From assembly GCF_018449515.1 (NCBI RefSeq), contig NZ_JAAVUQ010000027.1, positions 44,045 through 108,044 of the forward strand: a stretch of DNA of 64,000 bases. Direction: 5' to 3'. The notes beneath the pieces were generated by a model that had not been told where the DNA came from, did not search any database, and saw only the letters and a list, made by a program, of their open reading frames with translations. This stretch comes from Caballeronia sp. dw_19. GTDB taxonomy: Bacteria > Pseudomonadota > Gammaproteobacteria > Burkholderiales > Burkholderiaceae. Both the position numbers and the translations under genes were made by a program. This document shows, one piece after another, positions 18,267 to 26,599 of the stretch (within the stretch, counting starts at the first letter, position 1; every line of letters starts with the position of its first letter).

Positions 18267-18522
18267 AGGTACTTAACCGCTGACGCACTGCATCTGCTAA
18301 ACAAGAGTGTGGCAACTGATTCGAATAACTCGGATCAGAGGCGAAGCGTGTGCGATTCATCGCGCGGTATGGTTCGGCCTAGCAGGATTTCGCTCACTCC
18401 TCTCGCCATTCATACACGTGCCAACGAAAAGCATGGAAGTGCTTAAGGTGCTCAGGGTTGATCGGCGGCTCGCTTAACGCACTCCGTCAAAGCGCACTCG
18501 GGCATCCTCCCGCATAAAAAAA

Positions 18523-20373
18523 CTACCGCAGCCCTACCGTCGCGAAGTACTCGCCACGCGACACCACGAACCTTGGATCTGCCTGAAGCTGGTCGAGAGC
18601 GCCCGCAAAACGGGCCTTCGCTGCTTCCACGCTTGCTGTTGCCGGGGGCCACTCGTGCGCGTCCCAGAGCAGATCGATAAAGGACACCACCACGTAATTG
18701 GCGTCATGGGTATCGAGTGTCTGTTTGATCGCCGCGCCAAGGTGTTCGGGGTCGCTGGCGAACAGTGCCTGAATGTTCACGGGCCACGCGGATCTCGCGA
18801 TCTCCACGTTCTTGTCGCCACCCGAGTTGTACGTCTTCACATTTGCCTCGGCGGCAAGATAGGCCGCGAGGAAATCGTTTCCCTGAGGCACGAAGGCGAC
18901 GACGCTTCCCGGCCGTATCTGGCGTTTAAACGATGCCACCAACGTTGCATCGACGTTGCGCAACGAGTCCTGCCAATGATGCGGAGCCCGCAGTTTCACC
19001 CGCGCATTCGGCGGATTAACAACCGATTGAGACGCCATCACATGTGGTTTTGGAAGGTTGCAGACAACCGTCAGCGCGACCAGCACAAGCGCCCAGCCAG
19101 CGTGTTGCCGCCGCTCCAGTTCGCCGATCAGCATTGCAAACAGCGCCCACAGTCCGAAAAGGCCGAGAGCCAGCCACCGATAGCTCGCGCGCATATTCTT
19201 GAAGCCCGGTACATGCTCGGAGAGGTACGCACTGCCAGTGGGCATGACTGCATTGGCAGCTGGCATGAACGGAGAAAAATTGCCGGCGACAATATCGGCT
19301 TGAGGCCGCAACGAGTAAACCTTTAAGGACGGTCCCAGGGAAAGATAAGTCCCTATGATCGCGATGGCGAGAAAGGCAACGGCGATTTTTTGACGCCTGA
19401 CGACAAAAAATCCAAGGCAGCCAAACAATCCAAGGAACAGTGAAAACGTCGTTGTCCACACCGACGCATCGCCGTAGTAGAACTGATCGTTTCGATCCAG
19501 GCCCATGCCAAGATGGTCCCAAAACCAAAACAACCCTTTGGTGGGCAAGACCAGCATGGTTACGTCGACTCCCCACCCGCGGAAAAGGTCGAGCGAGTCA
19601 GGCGTGAACAGTGGAAAACCGAGGAACGACACATAGAGTAAATACGCGACCGCGAAGCCAACAATACAAATGGGCAAGCTGACCGCGGTGACCCATCTAA
19701 GGCGAGCACGATCGGCTAGTCCTTCGACGGCGAGAAAAATGAAGGTCGCCAACGCAAACATGACAAACGTGTACCCGTCCATGAACACCGACAGCACTGC
19801 GGTTGCTGCGAAGCCCAAGGCATTGCCAGCGAGTGTCGAGACGCGGGTGTTGTCAATGCGGCATACGCGCAACGCCTGGTTCAGGTAGAAGGGAAGCAAG
19901 GCGATGCCGATTGACAGCATCGAATAGACCGCATGTGCCCAAACCATCGGCATGGTCAGCCATACGACGGCTGCGAGGACCGCCGCACGATAGCTAAGCC
20001 CGATCCGTTGAGCGCAACGAATTGCACCCCAACCCGCCAGCGCCAGATAACCGACGGTCATGAACGAGTAGGCATCGGCGGCGCTTAGCGTAGTGACACG
20101 CAGCAACGCGCCTTCTACAAGCGCTCCCGGCAAGCCGAACGCCATGGGCGCAGTGCGGGGGTAACCGAAGTTATGGGAAAACACCGTGAACCAGCCATCG
20201 TTCGCGAAGGACTGTGCGAACGACGATACCCAGACAAGTTGCCCCATTACCGGCGCGGAATAAAACGGAATCGATCCGTAGATTGCTGCGATCGCCGCGA
20301 GCAGCACTACCAGACAGAGTGCCTTCATTCCGAAGATTCGTTGCGCACGCATGCCGGATCCGGGTGTTGTCAT
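18523..20373 (-). CDS. GT-C type polytopic membrane protein
   Basis: The 616-residue protein has about ten to twelve membrane helices from residue 15 to about 440 and then a periplasmic C-terminal domain of about 150 residues. That layout matches GT-C transferases using polyprenyl-phosphate sugars and resembles the protein at 642, though the two are not close. The family is not named by a motif I can see. It is the last gene of a minus-strand set with a UPF0104-like protein, a methyltransferase and a polyprenyl-phosphate GT2. I infer that the set adds a sugar, possibly methylated, to a surface glycan. A longer open frame runs upstream to 21021 but overlaps the next gene and lacks protein character. 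The start at 20373 is therefore preferred, without a clear Shine-Dalgarno. Confidence 0.6.
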   Translation of the reverse strand: MTTPGSGMRAQRIFGMKALCLVVLLAAIAAIYGSIPFYSAPVMGQLVWVSSFAQSFANDGWFTVFSHNFGYPRTAPMAFGLPGALVEGALLRVTTLSAADAYSFMTVGYLALAGWGAIRCAQRIGLSYRAAVLAAVVWLTMPMVWAHAVYSMLSIGIALLPFYLNQALRVCRIDNTRVSTLAGNALGFAATAVLSVFMDGYTFVMFALATFIFLAVEGLADRARLRWVTAVSLPICIVGFAVAYLLYVSFLGFPLFTPDSLDLFRGWGVDVTMLVLPTKGLFWFWDHLGMGLDRNDQFYYGDASVWTTTFSLFLGLFGCLGFFVVRRQKIAVAFLAIAIIGTYLSLGPSLKVYSLRPQADIVAGNFSPFMPAANAVMPTGSAYLSEHVPGFKNMRASYRWLALGLFGLWALFAMLIGELERRQHAGWALVLVALTVVCNLPKPHVMASQSVVNPPNARVKLRAPHHWQDSLRNVDATLVASFKRQIRPGSVVAFVPQGNDFLAAYLAAEANVKTYNSGGDKNVEIARSAWPVNIQALFASDPEHLGAAIKQTLDTHDANYVVVSFIDLLWDAHEWPPATASVEAAKARFAGALDQLQADPRFVVSRGEYFATVGLR

Positions 20374-20407
20374 AGTTAAAATGCCGGTGAGGGTTACGAT
20401 CCGCGCG

Positions 20408-21277
20408 TTACGCTGTTTCAACAAGCAACCCCGTGGGCCGCCCTGAAAAGCACACCGATGCGGCAAGAAAGAAAGCCAGATCTCCCGCCGCGGTGACGAG
20501 TCGTCCGATGAGAATGATTTCGAGCAGATCAGCCTGCCCGAGAAGCGGGCGCAGCAAGAAAAACAAGACCGCCTCGCGAACCCCGACGCCCGCTGGTGCC
20601 CCAGGCGTAACCAGTCCGACCAGCCATGCGACCACATACGCTCCGCCAACAGGAACCCAATTCCACCCGCCACCCAAAAGCTTGAACAGCGTTGCAAAGA
20701 TGATGCCGGAGAGGGCGAGAAACACGAGTTGCAGCGCAGCGGCCCGTGCCAGGTCGGGACTGAACACGCGACGGATGATCGCGACAGAACCGCCCGCTGC
20801 GCACGCAAATACAAGGAGTGCGACCCATACGGGCAGCGGCAGGAACGAAGGAATTGTCCACAGCGCGAACAGTCCGGCCATGACCGCGATCGTGCCGAGT
20901 TCCCAGACCAGCGACTTGCCGAGCGGCCACTGCGGCAGGCCGGCCGACGCGCCGAGTGCTTGTCGTCCGGCGAGGTGAAACACATTGCCCGGGACATATT
21001 TGGCGAGCTGTGAAACGCCATATGCCCAGGCGGCCCAGTCTCGGCGAACCGTCACGCCGAGATGGCGCAGGATGTCTCGCCAGGCGATCGCCAGAAGAAA
21101 ACCGGATGCGCCATACACAAGCGCCAGGGCCGCAATGCCGAACCACTGTCCCATGCCGATACGGTTCATCGGCACCCGATTGCCATAGTCGAACAGCTTC
21201 AGCGCGACAAAAGCGACACCGAGAATACCCAGCGCGCTGCCGCCCCAGGACAAAGCGCGCTTCAACGTCGAACTCAT
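20408..21277 (-). CDS. UPF0104 / LPG-synthase-TM-like membrane protein, putative flippase
   Basis: The 289-residue protein has about eight membrane helices and the family-typical stretches VSQLAKYVPGNVFHLAGRQA near residues 87-106 and TPGAPAGVGVREAVLFFLL near 216-234. Members lie next to polyprenyl-phosphate GT2 enzymes and GT-C proteins and are suspected lipid or lipid-linked-sugar translocases. The start overlaps the methyltransferase stop by 4 bases (ATGA at 21277-21274). Here it would take the place of GtrA in a Gtr-like module. The exact role is not proven for this family branch. Confidence 0.75.
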   Translation of the reverse strand: MSSTLKRALSWGGSALGILGVAFVALKLFDYGNRVPMNRIGMGQWFGIAALALVYGASGFLLAIAWRDILRHLGVTVRRDWAAWAYGVSQLAKYVPGNVFHLAGRQALGASAGLPQWPLGKSLVWELGTIAVMAGLFALWTIPSFLPLPVWVALLVFACAAGGSVAIIRRVFSPDLARAAALQLVFLALSGIIFATLFKLLGGGWNWVPVGGAYVVAWLVGLVTPGAPAGVGVREAVLFFLLRPLLGQADLLEIILIGRLVTAAGDLAFFLAASVCFSGRPTGLLVETA

Positions 21278-21924
21278 TGCGAACGCGGTACGCTTGGCAC
21301 GCGGCACAGCAGCATGGTCCAGGGCAGCGGGGTGCGGATTTCCAGAATATCGAAGTATCGGGACACCAGGGTTTTGAACGCTGACGCCGACCATCGCTGG
21401 ATATGACCAGGGGTATTTCCGCCGCTCATCAGGTACTTGCCTCGTGCGAGGTTCAGCGCACTCCAGATCGGCTCGCGCGGCACGCTGACGATGACATATT
21501 CCTTCGCTGCGACTTGCAACGCACGTAGTGCGTCCTCGGGATGCTCCAGATGCTCCAGCACTTCGCAGCAAATGATCAGCTCGGGCTTCGTTGTCCTATG
21601 GGGTAATTCGTAGATGCTTTCCACGGAAAACAGATCGGATGTCATGCCCCGCTCCAACGCATTCGCGCAAGCCAGTTCGATCACTTTTCCTGAGAAATCA
21701 CTGCCGGTGGACGCAATGCCCTGATCCGCCCACCGCATGACCCAATATCCCTCGCCGCATCCAACCTCGTGAATGGATTGAGGGGACACCTTACCGACAA
21801 GCTCGGTCAGCGAGTTATCGAACCCCTGCATGAGCCGCCGAACGATGACATTTTTCGATCCGTATTTATCGTAGGTATTCCCCACTACGGTTCCGTTTTC
21901 GACCATTCCCTGCGAAATCTTCAT
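21274..21924 (-). CDS. SAM-dependent methyltransferase (class I, Methyltransf_11 type)
   Basis: The 216-residue protein has the SAM-binding motif IHEVGCGEGYWVMRWADQG near residues 45-63, an acidic residue after GSDFSGKVIELA, and the post-II motif PELIICCEVLEHLEHPEDAL near 107-126. I chose the ATG at 21924 since AAGAAGG stands about 10 bases before it. It lies 31 bases after the GT2 gene and overlaps the UPF0104-like gene. It may methylate the glycan or the lipid-linked sugar in this cassette. The substrate is unknown. Confidence 0.85.
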   Translation of the reverse strand: MKISQGMVENGTVVGNTYDKYGSKNVIVRRLMQGFDNSLTELVGKVSPQSIHEVGCGEGYWVMRWADQGIASTGSDFSGKVIELACANALERGMTSDLFSVESIYELPHRTTKPELIICCEVLEHLEHPEDALRALQVAAKEYVIVSVPREPIWSALNLARGKYLMSGGNTPGHIQRWSASAFKTLVSRYFDILEIRTPLPWTMLLCRVPSVPRSQ

Positions 21925-21955
21925 CAGCGAGTGCCTTCTTTTCTGCGGGTTCAGT

Positions 21956-22972
21956 TCAGGAGCGCGTAGCTGAACGCGGTTGTTCTGATCTACGCGGCAC
22001 GACCACGGCAAATGAGTTCTTGCCGCTAGTGGATGCGACCGGCTCCGCGCGCTTCGCGGTGTAGCGAATATCTTCCAGAAGCTTCCGGTTGGTCGCGAGC
22101 AGTTCGGCGATCACTGCCGCCAAGAGGGTCTGAATACCCATGCCAGCAAGGATGGACGCAAGAATGAGCGACTGGACGTGACCTTGCCCTTCGCCGTTAA
22201 GGTATAACGCAATGAATCGCACACCAGGCACGAACGACGCTGCCAGCAAGGCCGTGCCAAGCGTGCCGAAGAAGCGGCCAGGGCGGTATATAACGAAGAT
22301 CCGGCAGATTGTCAGCATTGACCTGAATACGTACGACGGGACGCTTTTAACAAGCCGCGACGGCCGCAGATCCGGATTCACACGAATCGGTACGGAGATG
22401 ACCGCCATGTTCTTCTGGCCAGCCTGGATGATTGTCTCGAGGGTATAGGTATAGTCGCTGAACACGGTGAGGCGCTGCGCGGCATCTCGACTGAACGCCC
22501 GGAATCCGCTGGCCGCATCTTCCACCGTAGTGCGGCTTGCGGTTCGGACAACCCAGCTACCGAGCTTCTGGAGGAATTTTTTCGCGGCAGAGAAGTGCTC
22601 TATCTCAGCAATGGGCCGCGCGCCTATTACTATTTCTGCAACGCCCTGACAGATTGGTTCAACCAGCGCGGGAATATCGCGGGCGTCATATTGATTATCT
22701 GCGTCGGTATTGACAACAACGTCGGCGCCTAAGCGCACCGAAGCCTCGATACCCGTCATGAAGGCTCGGGCAAGTCCCTGGTTACCGGTATGGCGTACGA
22801 CGTGATCTGCACCGTTTCTACGCGCGACGGCGGCGGTGTCGTCGGTACTTCCGTCGTCGATAACCAGCCACTCCACCTTGTCGAAACCCTTGACCTCGCG
22901 AGGTAGCGCGGCGAGCGTTATCGCAATGCTTTGTGCTTCATTGAAGCACGGGATTTGGATGATCAACTTCAT
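21956..22972 (-). CDS. Polyprenyl-phosphate glycosyltransferase (GT2, DPM1-like)
   Basis: The 338-residue protein opens with KLIIQIPCFNEAQSIAITLA and has VEWLVIDDGSTDDT near residues 37-50 and DVVVNTDADNQYDARDIP near 89-106 as GT-A metal and substrate motifs. Two membrane helices follow at about 235-300. It belongs with dolichyl-phosphate mannosyltransferase-like enzymes that load undecaprenyl phosphate. It is the first gene of the four-gene minus-strand cassette. I chose the ATG at 22972, directly before the GT2 fold. The sugar moved is unknown. Confidence 0.85.
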   Translation of the reverse strand: MKLIIQIPCFNEAQSIAITLAALPREVKGFDKVEWLVIDDGSTDDTAAVARRNGADHVVRHTGNQGLARAFMTGIEASVRLGADVVVNTDADNQYDARDIPALVEPICQGVAEIVIGARPIAEIEHFSAAKKFLQKLGSWVVRTASRTTVEDAASGFRAFSRDAAQRLTVFSDYTYTLETIIQAGQKNMAVISVPIRVNPDLRPSRLVKSVPSYVFRSMLTICRIFVIYRPGRFFGTLGTALLAASFVPGVRFIALYLNGEGQGHVQSLILASILAGMGIQTLLAAVIAELLATNRKLLEDIRYTAKRAEPVASTSGKNSFAVVVPRRSEQPRSATRS

Positions 22973-23106
22973 TGTCAAACCTGCGAAGGACGCGAACCTT
23001 TGCGGCAAACGTAACTCTTTGTCGCTACAGCTCATGGAACGGCGGCGACCGCACTGTCTAGTGTCAGGGCGGTAGCCGGCGCTCACACTTAAAAAATAAC
23101 CGGCGC

Positions 23107-23135
23107 ACTTTAGTGCAAATTGGATCGTATGCCTA
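23107..23135 (-). promoter_or_regulatory. Candidate promoter of the GT2-methyltransferase cassette
   Basis: On the minus strand, -35 TAGGCA (23135-23130) and -10 TAAAGT (23112-23107) are 17 bases apart, each four of six to consensus. The -10 lies within TTGCACTAAAGTGCGCC, which shares 14 of 17 positions with the rfbF -10 region at 9922-9938. The inner GCACTTTAGTGC (23105-23116) has perfect 5-base arms and could also be an operator. Confidence 0.35.
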
Positions 23136-23659
23136 GTCGTCTGAGTGTAGAAGTTTGGAACGCCCTGTCGTCACTTGATTCCGACGTCCGACAAATTGAG
23201 CACGCTTCTGCACTGAAATTGACTCTGTCCATTAATCGGCGCTCGTATCGAAGTACCCGGAAAGGTACATTTTTTACCTCACTGTGCAACGGAGTTGTTA
23301 TTAATTCCTTAATCAGAAACGTTCCCTGTGCTTAACGGGCGCATGGCTTGTGTCCTTGGTTGGAGCAGTTTGAATCTCAGTACTGCTCGAAATTTTATTT
23401 TATTCAATCACTGTAACCGGGATAGTTATATCGTAGATTCGTTCGAGCCGCGCACTATCGAAGTATCAATATTAGCCAATTTTGGCGATGCAATGGGTCA
23501 AATTTCGTCGCTAATCGGGAGTGGATTGACGCGTAATAATCGGTAACTAATTTGGAGTGATAGTATGGATTAAACAGGTCTCCTTATTGGCGATGGGTTT
23601 GGCACCGTATTGACCGGACGTCGGCTATTCCGCGTTGATCCGACACCTTTATTTAACTT

Positions 23660-23675
23660 TGGCATAACGTTTGCT
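23660..23675 (+). promoter_or_regulatory. Candidate sigma-54 (-24/-12) promoter
   Basis: The plus-strand sequence TGGCATAACGTTTGCT fits the RpoN consensus TGGCACG-N4-TTGCW at all positions but two. The key GG (23661-23662) and GC (23673-23674) are exactly 10 bases apart. The predicted start is near 23687, so transcription would run into the wbpM remnant. RpoN control of exopolysaccharide genes is known in several proteobacteria. No intact gene follows directly, so this may be an orphaned promoter. Confidence 0.5.
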
Positions 23676-23817
23676 TTATTTTCGTCAAGTGCGAATTCGA
23701 TTCTCTAATTCAGCATAGGGAATCAGGCGCGGGTGCGCGGAGATCGGCGCGACGACTTCGCCATATTAGTCGAGAGTTTCGAGAAACCTAAAAGGTATGG
23801 ACGGGCGACTCGATACA

Positions 23818-24455
23818 GGCATGCGATATATCTGCTCATCGAAGAATTGCATGAGCGGTTTCCGGATCTGTTGGTGATCTCAAGGATTCGCTATTGCTCG
23901 ATCAGACCATGTCGCGCTTCGCACCGCATATCGTGTTTCACGCGGCCGCGTACAAGCACGTACCGTTGATGGAAGAGCAGAACGCATGGGCGGCGGTGCG
24001 CAACAACGTGCTGGGCACGTTGCGCGTGGCGCGCGCGGCGATTCGCCATCAGGTGAGCCATTTCGTGCTGATCTCCACCGATAAAGCCGTCAACCCGACC
24101 AACTATGGGTGAGCCGGTGAGGATCGTGGACCTGGCGCGCGATCTGATCCGTTTGTACGGATTCTCGGAGGAGCAAATCCGGATCGTGTTCACGGGCTTG
24201 CGGCCGGGCGAAAAGCTCTACGAAGAGTTACTTGCTGACGAGGAAACGACCACGCGCACACCGCACCCGAAACTGCGGATCGCACAGGCGCGCGAAGTGC
24301 CGAATCACTTCCTCGATGAATTGCTGCCGTGGCTGATGCAGCATCGTGTGCTAGCAGACGATGAAGTGCGGCGTGACCTGCGTCGCTGGGTGCCGGAATA
24401 TCAGACGACCATGCCGCCTGCGTTGCAAAGCGTTCAATCGGTTCGAAATGGTTGA
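23818..24455 (+). pseudogene. Decayed partial duplicate of wbpM
   Basis: This stretch aligns with 17338-18266 of the intact wbpM in two blocks. Block one (about 23825-24103) matches from LLTEELHERFPDL to STDKAVNPTN. Block two (about 24108-24455) matches from MGEPVRIVDLARDL to the stop. A 16-base deletion between two GGTGAT copies shifts the frame near 23880. A second deletion of roughly 270 bases removes the MGASKR active-site part. Most substitutions in the blocks are silent, so the parent copy was once functional. Similarity continues weakly downstream to about 24520. It sits in the same direction as wbpM and brackets the cassette at 18523-22972. Confidence 0.92.
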
Positions 24456-24619
24456 AGGTACTTAATAAACACTGATGTGCTGCATCTGCTAGTCAAGAGC
24501 ATGGCAACCAATTCGAACAATCCAGGGGACTTCGGGCATTAAACAACATTGCCTCGGTTGCCGCGCCAGTTCGAAGCATGGCGCGAATCAACGCCACGCC
24601 TTGATCGAATACATCAACC

Positions 24620-25804
24620 TCAACCGTCCCGGTCTATCTCGCTTGACCTGCTTCCTGCGACAAGGTCATCCAATATAGGCGCTGCTTCCGGTCGGCAATA
24701 TTGCTCGAGCAAGCCCTCATATTTTTCCAGAATTCCGCTCCACTGGAACATATTTGCGAACCGTTCGACGCTGCTCGCACGCATCGTCGCCACCGTGGCA
24801 TCGTCGTCCAGGAGTTCGCCGATATGATCGGCACACTGAGATTGCGACGAGAAGTATCGGGCGCCTACGCCGGCCACCCAGCGGTTAAAGACGTTGTCGT
24901 GCGCAATCACCGCATTACCGGCGCCAAGCGCTTCCACAAGCGACGGGTTGGTGCCGCCGACCTTGTGGCCATGAAGATAAAACCGGGCGTGAAATCTCAA
25001 TGAGCGTACTGTCTCCGTGTCGTAGATTGCACCCGGAAAGAGCACCTCACTCCCTGCTGAATCCATAATCTCGCGATGATAGTCGTGCGTGTTCGGCTCA
25101 TATTTCCCCAGCACGACGAGCTTCGCATTGCGCGTTCTTTGCGAAAACGCCCGCACAACTTCCAGGATGGAATTCTCCGGCTCTGGCCTCCCAATCACGA
25201 TTCCATAGTTGTAAGGAGACAATGAGAGATCGCCCAGCGGCTTTTCATTTGCCTTCTCAATATGATCCGCACCATAGGTGATCGTCGTAATTTTCGTGCG
25301 ACGCACGCGTGTTGCCAGGTGATCGGCTATGGCCGGGTGGTCCGCTATCAGATGATTACCGACCAGGCAGCCTATCCGTTCGTTGAGCCATAGCCACGCC
25401 CGTTCGTGCGGGCGCCATTTGTCACGCCGCCATTCGAGACCATCCATATTGATCACATTATTTATACCGAGCAGTCTCATCCACACACAAAAGATTGCCG
25501 TGTTGTAGCCAAGTGTCAGGGCAACGCCGGGCTGCATTTTTGCTACATCTCGCACGCAGGCCCAGTCGAACTCCATTGTCCCTGCAGCTCCCTCGCGTTT
25601 CACTGGCAAGACGATCCGATGAATGCCTCGCCATGAATCATCGACCCGATTCTGCAAGGTGCTGTCACCCTGGCAATAGACCGTGACATCCCAGCCGCGC
25701 TGCGTAAGGTGAAGGGCGAGTCGCTCTGCGAATGTTTCAAATCCACCATGACAGGCGGGAACACCCCGAGTGCCGAGAATTGCGAGGGACCTGTTTGCTC
25801 TCAT
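24620..25804 (-). CDS. Glycosyltransferase with DUF1972 domain (GT4-like)
   Basis: The 394-residue protein begins SLAILGTRGVPACHGGFETF (residues 6-25), the hallmark of DUF1972 glycosyltransferases, many of them rhamnosyltransferases. INMDGLEWRRDKW near 138-150 and the C-terminal GGTNPSLVEALGAGNAVIAH near 302-321 complete the GT-B fold. It ends 165 bases from the wbpM remnant on the opposite strand. An AT-rich leader with repeated ATTCG words precedes it. It probably adds a deoxyhexose in the exopolysaccharide made by the 26.6-36 kb genes. The sugar is not known. Confidence 0.85.
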   Translation of the reverse strand: MRANRSLAILGTRGVPACHGGFETFAERLALHLTQRGWDVTVYCQGDSTLQNRVDDSWRGIHRIVLPVKREGAAGTMEFDWACVRDVAKMQPGVALTLGYNTAIFCVWMRLLGINNVINMDGLEWRRDKWRPHERAWLWLNERIGCLVGNHLIADHPAIADHLATRVRRTKITTITYGADHIEKANEKPLGDLSLSPYNYGIVIGRPEPENSILEVVRAFSQRTRNAKLVVLGKYEPNTHDYHREIMDSAGSEVLFPGAIYDTETVRSLRFHARFYLHGHKVGGTNPSLVEALGAGNAVIAHDNVFNRWVAGVGARYFSSQSQCADHIGELLDDDATVATMRASSVERFANMFQWSGILEKYEGLLEQYCRPEAAPILDDLVAGSRSSEIDRDG

Positions 25805-26413
25805 CGACTCTTCTCCACCTTGGACTTGTACGAAGATCCGATTAACGGATTCGTATTCGTATTATTTAGCATTCCGAAGATTCGCAAAACGCGAATAAAA
25901 CGCATGCAATTCGCATTAAGCTAAATCGCAACTCGCTGATTATTGATCCGACGATACTGCTGGCTAGCTGGACGAGCCTACGCTCCACGCCTGCGAGGTT
26001 AGGCCCTCACGGCGGGATTGAACTGGTGTTCGGGTGTTCGGGTGCATAAGCCCCGGTTGATCGTGCGTTTGCTATGGATGCGTTCGACAGCATTCAGTAA
26101 GTTGACGTCTACGAACGCATGAACGCGACAAGTTCTAGCAGCGGGCTTTTTGCAAGAATATGCCTGCAAGGACTTTCTTCTGTGTGCGCTACCAGACATT
26201 CGAATTAAAGTCGTCTCAGTGCATTGCGAAGCGCAGTGAGTCCAGTTACGACAAGACACTTATCAGGAGAAAACAACGCGTATTACGTTCGCATGACGCG
26301 GTCGCTCAAGATGCCGCGATGAAGAAGACGAGATCGCTATAGCACGGTCGCGGCTTCTCGCCGTAGTCATCGGTTTAGCAATGCTTACGAGTTTTTTGAC
26401 TGAGAATGTTCGA

Positions 26414-26443
26414 CGTCAAAGCGTCGTTGTAGCCGCTTTGACG
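26414..26443. repeat. Perfect 10-bp inverted repeat
   Basis: Arms CGTCAAAGCG (26414-26423) and CGCTTTGACG (26434-26443) are exact complements around a 10-base loop. No T-run follows on either strand, so a simple terminator is unlikely. An operator or RNA hairpin is possible. Confidence 0.6.
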
Positions 26444-26510
26444 CGGATAATCGTGTGGGGAATAGCCACCCGGCTACCCGCAAATGCGAGTGTCGCCAAG
26501 CGGGGTTTTG

Positions 26511-26540
26511 CGATTGAAAATGCGCGCAGGAATTGCGCGC
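26511..26540 (-). terminator. Candidate rho-independent terminator of the GT4 gene at 26600
   Basis: Reading the minus strand beyond the stop codon at 26600, GCGCGC-AATTCCT-GCGCGC (26540-26522) forms a 6-bp GC stem, followed by ATTTTCAA. The stem is short and the T-run is four bases, so strength is uncertain. Confidence 0.45.
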
Positions 26541-26599
26541 GTGTCCCGGTCCGATACCGCAGCATTTCCCCTCAACCGACATCTCCAGCTCGCTTCACT

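Larger units (their letters stand above)
22973..23817. other. AT-rich intergenic region before the wbpM remnant
   Basis: No convincing gene is seen in this 845-base stretch, and short open frames lack protein character. It holds a weak minus-strand promoter for the GT2 cassette: TAGGCA at 23135-23130, a 17-base spacer, and TAAAGT at 23112-23107. It also holds a candidate plus-strand sigma-54 promoter at 23660-23675. The motif ATCGGTAACTAA (23539-23550) recurs almost unchanged in the bceA-bceB control region. It looks like a displaced promoter region of an earlier gene arrangement. Confidence 0.5.
25805..26599. other. Intergenic region with terminator-like hairpins
   Basis: No convincing gene is seen in 795 bases. 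The part next to 25804 is AT-rich with five scattered ATTCG words and must hold the promoter of the DUF1972 gene. A perfect 10-bp inverted repeat, CGTCAAAGCG and CGCTTTGACG, lies at 26414-26443 with a 10-base loop. A GCGCGC hairpin followed by ATTTT on the minus strand (26540-26517) probably ends the GT4 gene at 26600. The minus-strand open frame near 25999-26259 has no family I recognise. Confidence 0.45.

Noticed and set aside
20374..21021. N-terminal extension of the GT-C protein at 18523
   Set aside because: It overlaps the UPF0104-like gene, is Arg/Ser-rich and lacks membrane helices. The ATG at 20373 fits better.
23600..23616. Second sigma-54-like site TGGCACCGTATTGACC
   Set aside because: The spacing between the GG and the expected GC is wrong and the GC is missing.
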